From Dimargaris cristalligena (taxonomy: Eukaryota > Kickxellomycota > Dimargaritomycetes > Dimargaritales > Dimargaritaceae), in contig JANBQC010000098.1 in NCBI GenBank assembly GCA_027576995.1, positions 1 through 51,318 of the forward strand: DNA of 51,318 bases, given 5' to 3'. A model generated the notes under the pieces. It made no database searches and was not told where the DNA came from. It saw nothing but the letters and a program-made list of their open reading frames with translations. This document shows, one piece after another, positions 12,110-22,574 of this stretch. A program made the translations under genes and the position numbers. Positions within the stretch are counted from its first letter, which is position 1; each line of letters starts with the position of its first letter.

Positions 12110-12946
12110 TTAGTGAGCGTACGAGTCGACCTGGAAGTCGAAAGAGACGTCCTTGCCGGTGAGCTTCTGGTAGACACCAGCGAAAGTGTCCAGCTTGTAT
12201 TCGACGGAGGTGGCGTCCTTCTGGTCAAGGAAGACCTTGATCAGCTTGGAACCATCGACAGCCACGCGGGTGCGCTTGCCCACGATTTCGGTGGGGTAGA
12301 CGAGGTCCTCGAGCATCTTCTCGTGGACGCTGGTGGCGGTACGGGAGTAGGGGCGGGACTGCTTGGGGCGGTTCTTGCGGGTAGGCTTGGGCAAGATACG
12401 GCGGTGGGCAATGAAGACAACCTGGCGATCGGAGAACTTCTTCTCCAGCTCGCGGACCAGGCGCTGCTGAATCTTTTGGGTCTGACGGTGGACCGGGACG
12501 GGGACGAAGACGACGAGAGCCTTCTTACCGCCGGGGATGAGGACCTGAATTACGTACAACCATGGCAAATCGTAAAAGTGGAAAGGTGAATATGATGAGG
12601 GGGTTTACGGAAGGGTGAGGCGCAGAGTTATGGGCAACGACCGTGAGATTCCAATTGTCAACCAAAAGGAAAGCCAAGAAGTCGGCTAGGTCAGTGAATC
12701 CCAGGAGGGTTGGTTAAATCCCGAAAGTTCTAATGGGGCCGTCAACACGATGGACTTGCCGACCAAGTGGACCCCCAATCAAATGATTCATCTTACCTCG
12801 CGGGCAGCCACGATCTGGATGGGTCGCAGATCCTTCTTCAGTTCGGGAGAGCTGTTCTCCAGATCGAACAGGGCCTGGGCAACCTGCAGCTCCAGTTCGG
12901 AGGACTGTTTCTTCTCGGAGTTGTGGATTTTGGTGAGAGCAGACAT
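12110..12946 (-). CDS. RPS7: 40S ribosomal protein eS7 (RPS7)
   Basis: Two exons on the minus strand, 12946-12797 and 12544-12110, give 194 aa, the same length as the human protein. eS7 is a component of the small ribosomal subunit, near the mRNA channel, and is needed for 18S rRNA maturation. Conserved segments include [20 protein letters not shown], then [33 protein letters not shown] and [15 protein letters not shown]. Exon 1 encodes the N-terminal helix ([10 protein letters not shown]) and ends IVAARE at a GTAAGA donor in phase 0. Exon 2 starts after TTCAG. The intron is 252 nt. A TATA-like box is at 13077-13071 on the minus strand, about 130 nt before the ATG. A 163-codon open frame on the opposite strand is a shadow. 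Confidence 0.97.
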
Positions 12947-13070
12947 GTTGGAGAATGGCCCGATCTACAAGTAAGGGAATCGAGGGGTCGCCGGGTATAG
13001 AGTATATAGGAAATACGGGTATAGTGCCATTAAAGAGTTAATAAGGTGGCCACTCTCGTTCAAGACAGCC

Positions 13071-13077
13071 TTATATA
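13071..13077 (-). promoter_or_regulatory. TATA-like box of RPS7
   Basis: TATATAA on the minus strand, followed by AGGCTG, about 125-131 nt upstream of the RPS7 ATG. Position and context fit a core promoter with a 5' UTR of roughly 100 nt. No experimental support is available here. Confidence 0.4.
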
Positions 13078-13750
13078 CCAAGGTAAATTCTGACGGCTTG
13101 GTCAAGGCGCCCAGATACGCCGGAGAAAGAGGAAAAACTGGCCGTATGGCATGCTTTAGAGGGGGAAAAATCACAACAGCCAAGTAACCCCCCAAATGGC
13201 GTACTGCCTAGCTATCCGTCGGCCAATATATCCATCCATCCATCCACTCGATTCGACATCTGTGGTACAGGGATCCGTTCACTGGGTGCGTGAATACGGC
13301 CGGCCATTGAGGGAAAATCGGACCACCACAGCCACTACCGATGACGAGGCAGGGTCCAGGGGTGCTATTGCGGCTAAGTCGTTCGACAATAGTGACGAAG
13401 TCGCTATTGGACTCACACGCATACTTCAATAGCGCCTCCCCTGCCGCACTGACATCCGAATCGCGAACAGCCCGTCAGGCAGACGTGACGCCGGGTGGAT
13501 GGCGCGTATCGGAAAGTGGACGGATGGATGGATCGATTGGTTGATTGATGACTCTGCGCACGTAGCGGCGGGGGTCCTCCTCCGCTGGGTGACGGTTGAC
13601 GATAAGGGTATGTTGGACATTCGACAGGAGGGGTGAATAGACGTACCACGCGAATGCTATAACTTGCAGCAAATACAGGTGAAGAAAGAGAAAGGACTGA
13701 TCCGAGGTTCCAGCCAATGTCAATATTAAATAAAATGCCCAAATGGCCTC

Positions 13751-13778
13751 TGTCTCTCTCTCTCTGTGTGTGTGTGTA
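13751..13778. repeat. (TC)n(TG)n microsatellite
   Basis: A run of TC dinucleotides passes directly into TG dinucleotides in the spacer upstream of RPS7. Read on the minus strand it creates a spurious Arg-Glu/Thr-His rich open frame. Confidence 0.9.
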
Positions 13779-14651
13779 CTTGTCACCCAATCATGTGACC
13801 TATAGCCAACTTTACCCTCCACTCCTCCATAATGTGTATAAAAACTGCCTTCCCCTCTTTCTCCCTTTCTATTCAATCCGTTTATAATTAAAGGTAAGGA
13901 GCGATGCTGGCTCTGTTTTCTCGGGAGCATGTCTATCCTTTGAACACATTCTCTTCCGCACACCTAGGCGGAGGGTATCCAGGGCCACGGCGTCCCCCCT
14001 CTCATTCCCTATATATATTGGCAAGAAGCTGTCCGTGCTTAAAACTATCAAGTCGTGTCATTTACAGGCATATATGCCATGTCTATTTGGGCCAACCTCC
14101 CTTTCTTCACAACCGTGGCGTTGGGAGTGTCAAACTGAAAAATCAATCATAATAAACCAGGCTAATCCATAGCAGGCTTTTAAAAAAGGAGAACTAACGA
14201 AATCTATTATGAATATAACTCTATCGCGTAACTATACTACTATACAAATAGTCCAAATTGTATAAAAAAAAGACACTATATTTACTATCCAGGCATAAAG
14301 GCAAATACTGTACAATATCGTTAGTCTGATTTGCCTGCCATAATTCTCAGGAAAACTTCGTAGCCGAAATATAAACATAAACATAAACATCGAATACGAA
14401 TGTACGGGCACTATAGTACCCCTATTTTAGCGCGCAAAGGAAGCAAAGCAGAAATAAAGAATATGTGTGAAATTCAAGCCAACTGTATAAAGTTTTACAT
14501 GATTTGTGTATGGGAGAGTATGTGGGAGTAACCATTTTAACCAGTAATGTTGGCCCCATCTAATGGATTTTTCGTTATACAGCCTGGTTGAACTACTCCC
14601 ATATATATATAATTAAAAGAGGTGTGTGTGTCTGGGAGGGGGGGGGGTAGG

Positions 14652-16688
14652 CTAGCAACTTTTAGTCGGCCAGTAGGTGGACTTGACTTTTAAATTCCAT
14701 CCATTGCGACCATTAAGTATGTCCTCCTCTGACCACAGGTTGGCATATTGGGGCTCGTTCAGGATGGCCCATGCATTCTTGGGCATAATCACTTTGGAGT
14801 TCCCGGGAGCAGCCGGGACCGTCGTATCGGTGGAGACACTACCCTTATCCTTCTCCGCCTGGTCGGCGGGACTGCCGGTGGCCTGGGTGCCGCGGTCCAC
14901 CATCGTGGCATCCTCGGGTAGATCCTGGTCCGCGGTGAGCTCGACCGTCGGCTCAGCCGCCGCCGCAACCGTAGTCGTAGCCGAGCTTCGGCGGCGGGGG
15001 ATGAGTTTCTCGGACAGCGACTTCTTACGAATAATGCAGAAGGACTTGGCGGTTTCCGGGACTTGGGTCAGTTTCTGGATTAGCTGGAAGGTATATTGGG
15101 CAGCTTGGTCAGCAGTGATGATGGGTTGGACGTTGGCTTCGAGGTTGACGGCGGATGTCAATTGCTGGGTGGTTTGGCGAACCTCATGTTCGTTCGAGTT
15201 GAACAGGGTCTCGACCATTTGATCCCAATAAGCTAGAATACATAGGACATTGTCGAAATATTCGGAGTGATTTTTTTTTTGGTTTAGATTAATAAGGTTT
15301 AGGATAGGGATCAATAGGCATGGTTTAAATTAGACCGAAATATGGTCAGCTTTATCGTCGGTAAAAGTAAATGTACTCCAGCATGGACAGGGGGGCATTA
15401 AAAAAGGGCTTCAAACCATACTACACTATAACTCTTTTACTCCCCCCTGCCCATTATTGAGACAGCCGAGCCTTGCCTCGGATCAAATAGGTTAAATCAT
15501 TACATCAATAACAGAGGGAAGACCATGCGAATTTCACTTACCATTGAAACTTTGAGTTGCGAACCCCGACCCACCCTCCTGGATTTCTTTCGTTTTAACA
15601 TCGATCTTGGGCTGATTACTGAAGTCCTGGTCAAAGTATTTAGCAGCACAGAAGGACCGGCCTAACCGGCAAACAATTTCGCCGAGGATTTTATTCACCA
15701 TGGAAACAATCCCCCCGACGGCTTCCACGATTTTTTCGCGGTGGATAACGGCCTTTTTGCGAAGGGTGTCACTCGCCAAGGCCTGTACAAAAAACACATC
15801 AAACACTTCGCTGACTTGCTTGGTGAAAGGAACGAGGACTTGGTCGGCCAATGTCTTCCGGGCGGCCCCTAGGGTTTCGGGCAGTTGCACCAGCTGGCGA
15901 ATAAGGGCTTGTTGTCTGCTGGCACACATGCGTAGTAACCACTGCTCTTCGTCAGTCAGTTGAAAGGGCTCCCCCTGGCGCAGCGCCTCTTGGAAGCGGG
16001 TTCGGTCCAACTCTAACCTATCGAGAACCGTACCGAGGGTGATGGCGTTACTTCCGTAGTACTGGAGCATGGCTTGGGGGTCGCACCGAAGTCCGTCCAC
16101 TACGCTTAGGTTCCAGGGATGACAGGTGGAGCCCGCCGTGGTCATCACCGCCGTACTCTCTGCGCCGGGGTTAGCGCTCAGATACAGCTGTCGGTCGTCG
16201 TAGGATTGCAAACAGACCAAGTTGGGCTGTTGGGTGGTGGGGTACGAGGGGTACAGATACGTGCCTCGCTCTTGGCAACTGAGTAGCTGGACCGGGGTCG
16301 TTGCGGGTCCTGCGGGATTCCAATCCTGAACGGAGGGCGCAGCCAGGCCGACACACAAACCGTCCATACTAAGCTGGATATAGCCGTCGCCATCAGGTCC
16401 CCCGTAGCCCAACTCCGAGTCGTATGTATTCCAGGTGGGTCTAATAACTTGGAAAATCGACTTTCCCATGATGGGTGACTCTTTGTTAAAGAGATGCAGG
16501 GGCTGACTTCCAGGCTGGTCCAATGTCGAGGTCGCTAATTGGCGGGCTTCTTGCCTCCCATCGGCAAGACTGACTAGCTGGGCGTTGCTCAGGCCCAAGG
16601 CAAACTGGTTATGGTGGGCCAGCATGACGGCCGACATGGCGAGGGTAAACGGGCCCCAGGCACCTAGGTAATGGTTTCTTTTCCCCAT
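14652..16688 (-). CDS. Unrecognised secreted protein, possible beta-trefoil-like region
   Basis: Two exons on the minus strand, 16688-15542 and 15232-14652, give 575 aa. The donor is GTAAGT and the acceptor CTAG, joined in phase 1. The ATG at 16688 is chosen because the frame upstream of it lacks an ATG and because a signal peptide follows: basic GKR, then a hydrophobic stretch ending MLAHHNQFALG. Residues about 110-205 contain spaced cysteines and short segments such as DGLCVGLAAPS and PVQLLSC, which recall ricin-B (beta-trefoil) repeats; this is tentative. Residues about 220-370 are helical and rich in Leu and charged residues. The C-terminal part has an Ala/Thr/Pro/Glu-rich low-complexity stretch after IPRRRSS and ends in KSTYWPTKSC. 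I recognise no catalytic motif. A secreted or cell-surface role is inference. Neighbours do not suggest a pathway. Confidence 0.75.
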
Positions 16689-17874
16689 TAGGTCAGTTGA
16701 TAGCACGGCGAAACGGAGTTCTTTAAAATAAATTAAAAAAAGCGGTATGGGCAGTCAAAGTGGGTAGAATAGGCGGTGCTCAGCAGTTAAGCTTTAAATA
16801 ATAATAATGTAGGTATAAAGAAGGATTTGCTAAACCGGTGTGCCGAGGACGCAGACATATACGTATATATATATATAGATAGGTAGATGATGGCGAGCCA
16901 CATACATCTAGTAGGAAATAGGAAAGGTCGTCGCCCTTTCCCTTTTATTATATGCTGACATTTGCTGCACCCACCATCGGGTAGCTATTACGCGAACTTA
17001 TCGGCCATCGGTTTATCGATTGGCCGCCCTTGCTTCCGATTTTGCGTTCCGAATAGCTGGGTCGCCAATCACACGGCCATTAAAAAGGGTATTTTTAGCG
17101 TTTCCAAGAAAAGAAAAAATGGAAAAGGTCTTTTCATGAAACTAGGTGGGCTGTGCACCTTCAATAGACGAGGTACTATAGCTGTACTTTGAAAGAAGAA
17201 ATGGAAGGAAAGAAAAATGAAACTAAACCCTATGATAATTACGTAGAGGGCGACGCTCTGGCCCGAATTTAAACCGCCGTAGATGGTGTGTGGGTAACGG
17301 GAAGGAGTCACAAGTATCCCCTCTTCGTCTGTTCGGCTTACCAATCATAACCTCGTGCTCAGCAACCACCCTATTATAGGGTCCCGTCACGGAAAGCACC
17401 AAAGGTACCGAGAATTCAGGATATACGAATTGGCGTAACCTAGCTGATGCAGGAGGGGGAGGATAAAACGAGAGTGAGGGCGGTTCATCCCATGAAGTAG
17501 CCATCCCTACCGCCCTATACATCGGGACGTATGTTAGGATATCCCTCGTTCGGCCACATCTTTACTACGTGTATATTTATTGAACACGTTTTAAATAAAA
17601 CTATACGCTGCCCTACAGGGAAGAACATTCGGCCAGTCAACTGGGTCATAAAAATGGAAAGGCGGTGAATATACACATACCACTCTCCAGTTGCCCAAAT
17701 GCGCAACAAATGGTCCGGTATAACTTGGTGGCCATATGAATAACCCTTGGCCACCGCGTTTATTCGGCAATCCAAAAATAAAAAAATTAAGGGTTCCACC
17801 TAATGACAATGAAAAGAAGGAAATACTGCCGTGGAATAGCAGTTGCTGACCAGTGTGGTCGCGTGTAAGAAGTG
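16689..17874. other. Intergenic region with unassigned open segments
   Basis: About 1.2 kb between the secreted-protein gene and the downstream end of the PLP enzyme gene. The first 200 bases include a TA-rich stretch near 16860-16880 and are probably the promoter of the secreted-protein gene. Between 17069 and 17815 the minus strand has three open segments bounded by plausible splice sites, but no ATG (see findings), so I do not call a gene. Confidence 0.45.
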
Positions 17875-18081
17875 CTACTGCCCAACCCGGTCAATGTTTA
17901 AAGCTTGGCGTAACCGCACCAGGGCCTCAGCCATTACTTCGGGCGGGTTAGCGAACGTGAGGCGAAACCAGCCGGGTTCGCTGGCTTCAAAACCGTAACC
18001 GGGGGCCAGATATACGCCGGCTTGGTAGAGCTGTTCCATTAGAGTGGAAACGGAATGAATCCGGCGGCCGGGAGCAACTGG

Positions 18082-18114
<33 letters not shown>

Positions 18115-19750
18115 GGTGGTGGTGGTGGTGGTGACATCCTCGTTCTCCTCCTCCCCTCTAACCGCCGACACTAGCGAATCATGAGACTCACCGCCCATCA
18201 CCCCAGGGGATGTCGGCCGCCCCGTTGGTGGTGGAGGGCCATAGGACCGCAGGTCCAGCCAAATGAACGGACCGGCCCGGGCCGGCACAAAAGGAATGCC
18301 ATGGCAGACTAGAAACCCGGCGGTTGTGACATAGGCCCGGGCCAACGCCCGGCGATTATCCGCCAAATAACCGTCGCGCCAGACGGGGTCAGACAGATAC
18401 TGCATGGCAATCTGTTCGGCCGTGCCGGAAAACCAACTAAAGGCGGCCACCGACCGCACGGCGGCCCGGAAAGTTGGGTTCCACGGGGATACTAAATACC
18501 CGATACGCAGTCCCCCGCTGCCGAAATCTTTGCTCATGCCGTGCAGGACATGGACCAAAGAAGGGTCGATGAGTTCCGTCAGGCGGTCGTGGTTTATACT
18601 GAGCGCGGAGTGGAAAGAGGTGCCCAGCTGAACACTTCCCTCTCCTCCTTCGAGTAGTAGGGCTTCTTCTGCTTTCCGTAGCTGGGAGAGGGCGGCGGCT
18701 TCGGCTGGGTTTTGGTCACTCAGTGCGTTGATATCTGAGGCGAATCCGGAGAGGGCGTAGATTTCGTCGAACAGAATATGCAGATGGTGGCGTTGGGCGA
18801 ATCGCAAGAGTTGCTCAATAAGAACGCGGGGGTGACAGAGACCGAATGGGTTATGGGGGTTCGTGAAAATAATCGCGCGGACCCGCGCCTTGTTCGGCTC
18901 CCCTGTCCCCGGAACGGTGGTTTGTTGTTGCTGTTGCTGTTGGAAGGCGGCTTCCATCAGTCGAATATGCTCGTCGGGGTCCATCATTTGATTTGGGGTC
19001 ATTGGGACCGGCAGCATGCGCACCCCGGAGCGGGAAAAGGTATCGAAATTGAATCCGCCGTAATAGGGGGCGGCGGCCAGGATGATGTCCCCGGGGTCAC
19101 ACACGACGTAGCTAACGATATCGATTACGGAGGATGTACCGTTATGGACGGAGACATGGTCCGCTTCAATGCGCAGGCCGGGCTGGAAGTGGTCGTTGAA
19201 CAGTTGGGCAATTAGGGACCGGAGTTGAGGTGAGCCACAGGTATCCGAACCGTAGCCCAGCTGGTCACCCGTAATTTTGACCCTTGGCGCCAACTATTAA
19301 TTATCGATACAAGCAGTAGGAAAGTATACAGAATGGTGCAACGTTAGGGATGGGACAGTGCACTACAAGGCGGTGGTGCCTTTGGTCCTACGGATAGAAG
19401 GGAACACGCGGTATCTGAACATGGAAAGGCCACAGTGTATTCCCCCCGTTCACCATCCCCTCCGTCCCAGCAGAAGGTCCCCTATGTAATACAAATTAGA
19501 ATGAAACGGCAGGCCAGGGTATAAATCCTACATAGTTGACTAATGTATCGCGCATCAGCCAGTTCTCGGCCACGCCCAGGTTAATGATACCGCTGGGATT
19601 GTCGGTGGGGTGGTACCGGTTTTGGTCCAGCCGGGCCAAATTACCCCATAACGGATCGGAGTAGGAGATATTGGGCTGGATACGCCTGGATAACGAGTCG
19701 GCCGAAGCCGGCGAGGGAGGCTTGGTTTCGGTAGCGGGGGGAGCACCCAT
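17875..19750 (-). CDS. ACC-synthase-like PLP-dependent aminotransferase (class I/II)
   Basis: Two exons on the minus strand, 19750-19532 and 19293-17875, give 545 aa joined in phase 0. The donor is GTAGGA, weaker than others in the window. The fold-type I PLP enzyme resembles 1-aminocyclopropane-1-carboxylate synthases and related fungal aminotransferases. Exon 1 carries NPSGIINLGVAENWL. Exon 2 has NPHNPFG near 218-224, DEIYALSGF near 249, the PLP-lysine motif MSKDFGSGGLRIGY (Lys near 328) and the substrate-carboxylate Arg in PGWFRLTF. All expected cofactor-binding motifs are intact. Unusual are a Gln run near residues 190-197 and a long insertion before the C-terminal domain holding a Pro-rich, then acidic, then Thr-run/Ala-run stretch (repeat DNA about 18084-18133). 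Whether it makes ACC, or acts as an aminotransferase or lyase, cannot be decided from sequence. A TATA-like box lies at 19858-19865. Confidence 0.88.
18084..18133. repeat. Trinucleotide tract inside the PLP enzyme gene
   Basis: Plus-strand GCA repeats grade into GTA and then GTG repeats. On the coding strand they encode Thr and then Ala runs in frame. The tract is expected to vary in length between isolates. Confidence 0.85.
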
Positions 19751-20751
19751 GGTGACGACGGTTGGTGACGGTATGTGCCTACGAGGCTAAGAAATACAGC
19801 AGTGCTAGTGGAAAAACAATCAGCAACCAACCACCAGTCCCCGAAAGAGAAAAGGAATATATATAGGTCAGTAGGCAGGTAGGTGTGTGGGTTTATAGAC
19901 GAGATGGGAAGGGGTGGGCTGATATACGAGGGTCTTGCTTGCCTTAAAGGTCACTCGGAGATGTATTAAAAGGGGAGGGGCAGTACTATGGGTTGGGAGG
20001 GGGACTTTCCCGAGGTCGAGAGAATAGCCATGGGCTGTGTGTGCGTAGAATATCGGTTGAGTCCAAGGCACTGCAACGCACAGGATGTAGGGCCATATAT
20101 TCGAATTCTTTCCGCTTACCTTCCCATGCCCAACACCTCTATTATCTCTCTACTGCTAAGCGCCGATGGCGTCGGTCCCCCCGCCGAGTTTCCCGGGAGT
20201 CGCTGTAGAATTAATCGGTTGGTTGATCGGCTGAACCGCCGCCGTATATGCCGTACAGGAAGAGGAGGTGGCCAAAGAACCCCACACGTGCGTGGGACCA
20301 TACAGACTGTTTACAGTGGGAATATACTGATTTTCTCTATTAGTACAGTCACTGTCAGCTACTCCAGAGTATTCAAAACCAGTCACTGAAGTGTTTGATA
20401 GGGTGTGTGGAAGGATGGTACATATGTAAGAGGGTTTTTATTAAGTTGGGAAGGAGTTCGGCACAGGTGGGTGCCGGCGGTTTATGAGTTGCCCCAGGAC
20501 AGACCCCACTCGATTCAATTAAGTCTGATTAAGTGATGGAGTCACCCCCCGCAAGACGGGAAGGAACCTTCAAAAAGAAAGAGAGTATAATTCGCCACGA
20601 ACTAAACGTTAAAGACGTAAAAGGTGGGGGAAAAGACATTAGTCAAACCAAGGGGCGTGAACGAACTAACGAACCACACCTGTTGCCCGGTGGTGGCGGC
20701 AACGGTGGAGAGTAGTTAGTTATACGGGACGAAGGGTAAACCAAAAAAATA
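19751..20751. other. Intergenic region, PLP enzyme promoter and DM9 3' flank
   Basis: About 1 kb holding the promoter of the minus-strand PLP enzyme gene and the downstream flank of the DM9 gene. Overlapping open frames of 60-133 codons on both strands between 19988 and 20390 have no recognisable content, so I call no gene. Confidence 0.5.
19858..19865 (-). promoter_or_regulatory. TATA-like box of the PLP enzyme gene
   Basis: TATATATA about 110 nt upstream of the ATG at 19750. The spacing is similar to that seen at RPS7 and the DM9 gene. Sequence-only call. Confidence 0.35.
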
Positions 20752-21385
20752 TTACTGGGTCTCGTAGGCCAGGACGTAGTACTCCTTGGCGGTCCGCTCC
20801 TTATCGGAGTAAGGGAAGGCCATGCCGTTCTTCAAGTGGGCGCCGGCCTTACCGAGCTGCTCGCCACCGTCGTAGGCGGTCTTGGCAATGAACAAGGGTT
20901 CGCCGCTCTCCTCGTGGCATTCGCTGACGGGCTGCACATTGGCACCGGTGAAGTTCACGCCGCCGTTGCAGGCGACCCACCGGAGGGCCTTGGCGGGACC
21001 GCACAGCACAAAGTATTCCTTGAGCTGGATTTCCTTGCCGCCGTAGCAGATGTAGCAGCCGTCGAGATGGGGGGCGGCCTTACCGGGGTGCAGGCCACCC
21101 TTGTAGAACTGGCGGGCAATGTACACGGGCTTGCCATCCTTCTCCCGACCACCTTGAACGGCGTTGGGGGGGATGGTGCTAATTGGTAGGAGAGGGAAAG
21201 ATGAGAGGTAGGTATAGAGAGAGATAGGGTGAGCCGTGGGTTGAACCGTATGAGGGATATCATAGTATTCTGGGAAGAGGGAGTAGCAGTAGTGGCCTGG
21301 CGATATACTCGGAAGGAATAACTTACCCGTTGGCAGCGGGAACCCACTGGAAGAGGTTGCGGAGGTTACCACCTTGCTGCATCAT
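20752..21385 (-). CDS. DM9 (DUF3421, natterin-N-like) domain protein
   Basis: Two exons on the minus strand, 21385-21327 and 21178-20752, joined in phase 2 (donor GTAAGT, acceptor TTAG), give 161 aa. The protein is two tandem DM9 repeats. The first runs from NAVQGGREKDGKPVYIAR to YGGKEIQLKEYFVLCG, and the second from GEPLFIAKTAYDGGEQLGKA to DKERTAKEYYVL. The splice gives FQWVPAANGTIPPNAVQGG, matching the usual start of this family. DM9 proteins in animals bind mannose and act in immune recognition or form part of natterin-like pore-forming proteins. The function in fungi is not established, and no pore-forming domain is attached here. There is no signal peptide, so a cytosolic lectin-like role is possible. 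Two adjacent ATGs (21385 and 21382) could start translation. An upstream ATG at 21485 opens a different frame. A TATA-like box is at 21530-21524. Confidence 0.85.
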
Positions 21386-22574
21386 AATCGAAGAGGTTGG
21401 TTAGTAAAGCGAAGAGAGTTGAGTAGTAGGGGAAATGATATACAGAGGAAGGAGAGCGAAGTGGATAGAGTAACAAGGAAGCCATGAGATACTGCGACGC
21501 TGGGGGCGGGGGAGGTTGTCTGCTTATATAACCTTGGCTTGTGTGAATGAATGCGCAGATCAAGGGAATATCGGACCAGGGTGGGTCAACGTCATAGTCA
21601 CGGCCATAGTGGTGAGCTCAATTTGCCAAGACCCCTCGGCCTATATCACACATACCCAGCCCCCCTTCCAAGTAACAATAGACAGACAGAGAGGGCTTGG
21701 CGGGTCCTGTAGATTGGCTAGACCTATTGTTCCACTCTCCTCCGCATTCGCTGCACCGCACTGCACTTGCTGGGAAATGCCCTTCCCTTACTCCCCCAAA
21801 AGAGAAGAACATCAGGCGAGGAGAATACCTTACAGTATACGGCAAATATCGGGCCATGGGATGTTATAATCATAGACATATACATAGACATAGACCAGCG
21901 GGCGATATTGGCTGCAACCTCCGTCCGTCTGTCTGTGTTGTAACTATACAATCCTTGGAAGGCCAGCTCAGCCAATAGAGAGAGGGACACTCTTTCAGGA
22001 CCACTTCTACACTGGTCACGGGACCGCTGTTGGTTCTCTCCCCCAACAAAACCCACACAGCAGCTTGTCCACCCTGACGTCTGGCTGACATCTCTATTAC
22101 CTACCCCATACGTTAAACCTGCACAGAACCCTCGCCGATAAACACCCAATGACGCCAGCCGGGAATTTTCCTTCATTCATTCGTATTTCCGCCAACCACC
22201 ACTCCACACATGTCTTGGGGATATGTATCGGTGCCACATCGATTGTTGAACACCTGCAAAAAACCCCTTCGCCTTCGCCCACTCCCAAATGCCCTCCAAT
22301 TTACCCTTCCGCACCAGGGAAAAGCGGCGCGGGAATGCCAAAATTACCCTCCCACTCTCCCTCATTCACAAGCCACTCGACACTGATAATACTCTAGTTT
22401 AATATAAAAAAGTTGGTCTAATTGACCAAACACTATTACACACGTTTACCCCCCCCACCAATGCCCCGGTCTTTCCAGTTTATCAGAATAAACCTGGCAA
22501 TTTGGCTAAAGGCACCCAACAATAAAACAAAAACACGCAATCGCTAATGGTGGGAAACGGCAAGTCCAACTCAT
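21386..22574. other. Intergenic region between DM9 gene and trehalase
   Basis: About 1.2 kb with the DM9 promoter at the left and the trehalase 3' flank at the right. It contains a homopolymer C run near 22450. Open frames are short, overlap on both strands and have no recognisable domain. Confidence 0.5.
21524..21530 (-). promoter_or_regulatory. TATA-like box of the DM9 gene
   Basis: TATATAA on the minus strand followed by GCAGAC, about 140 nt upstream of the ATG pair. The interval is pyrimidine-rich, as in a fungal 5' UTR. Confidence 0.4.

Larger units (their letters stand above)
12947..14651. other. Intergenic region upstream of RPS7, with microsatellite and a possible tiny gene
   Basis: About 1.7 kb. 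It holds the RPS7 promoter, a (TC)n(TG)n microsatellite at 13751-13778, and a TATAAAA element at 13837-13843 followed by splice-like sites (see findings). An ATAAAC triplet repeat lies near 14371-14390 and a poly-G run near 14638-14647. No supported full-size gene. Open frames of up to 162 codons across 13413-13963 overlap the microsatellite and have no recognisable domain. Confidence 0.5.

Noticed and set aside
12098..12589. 163-codon plus-strand open frame
   Set aside because: It is antisense to RPS7 exon 2, whose identity is certain. Its Leu/Val/Asp-rich composition is what the reverse complement of Lys/Arg-rich coding sequence gives.
13413..13963. Two overlapping minus-strand frames of 125 and 162 codons
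   Set aside because: They read through the TC/TG microsatellite (Arg-Glu and Thr-His runs) and have no family resemblance.
14677..15222. 181-codon plus-strand open frame
   Set aside because: Antisense to exon 2 of the secreted-protein gene. The sense strand has matching splice sites and continuous phase.
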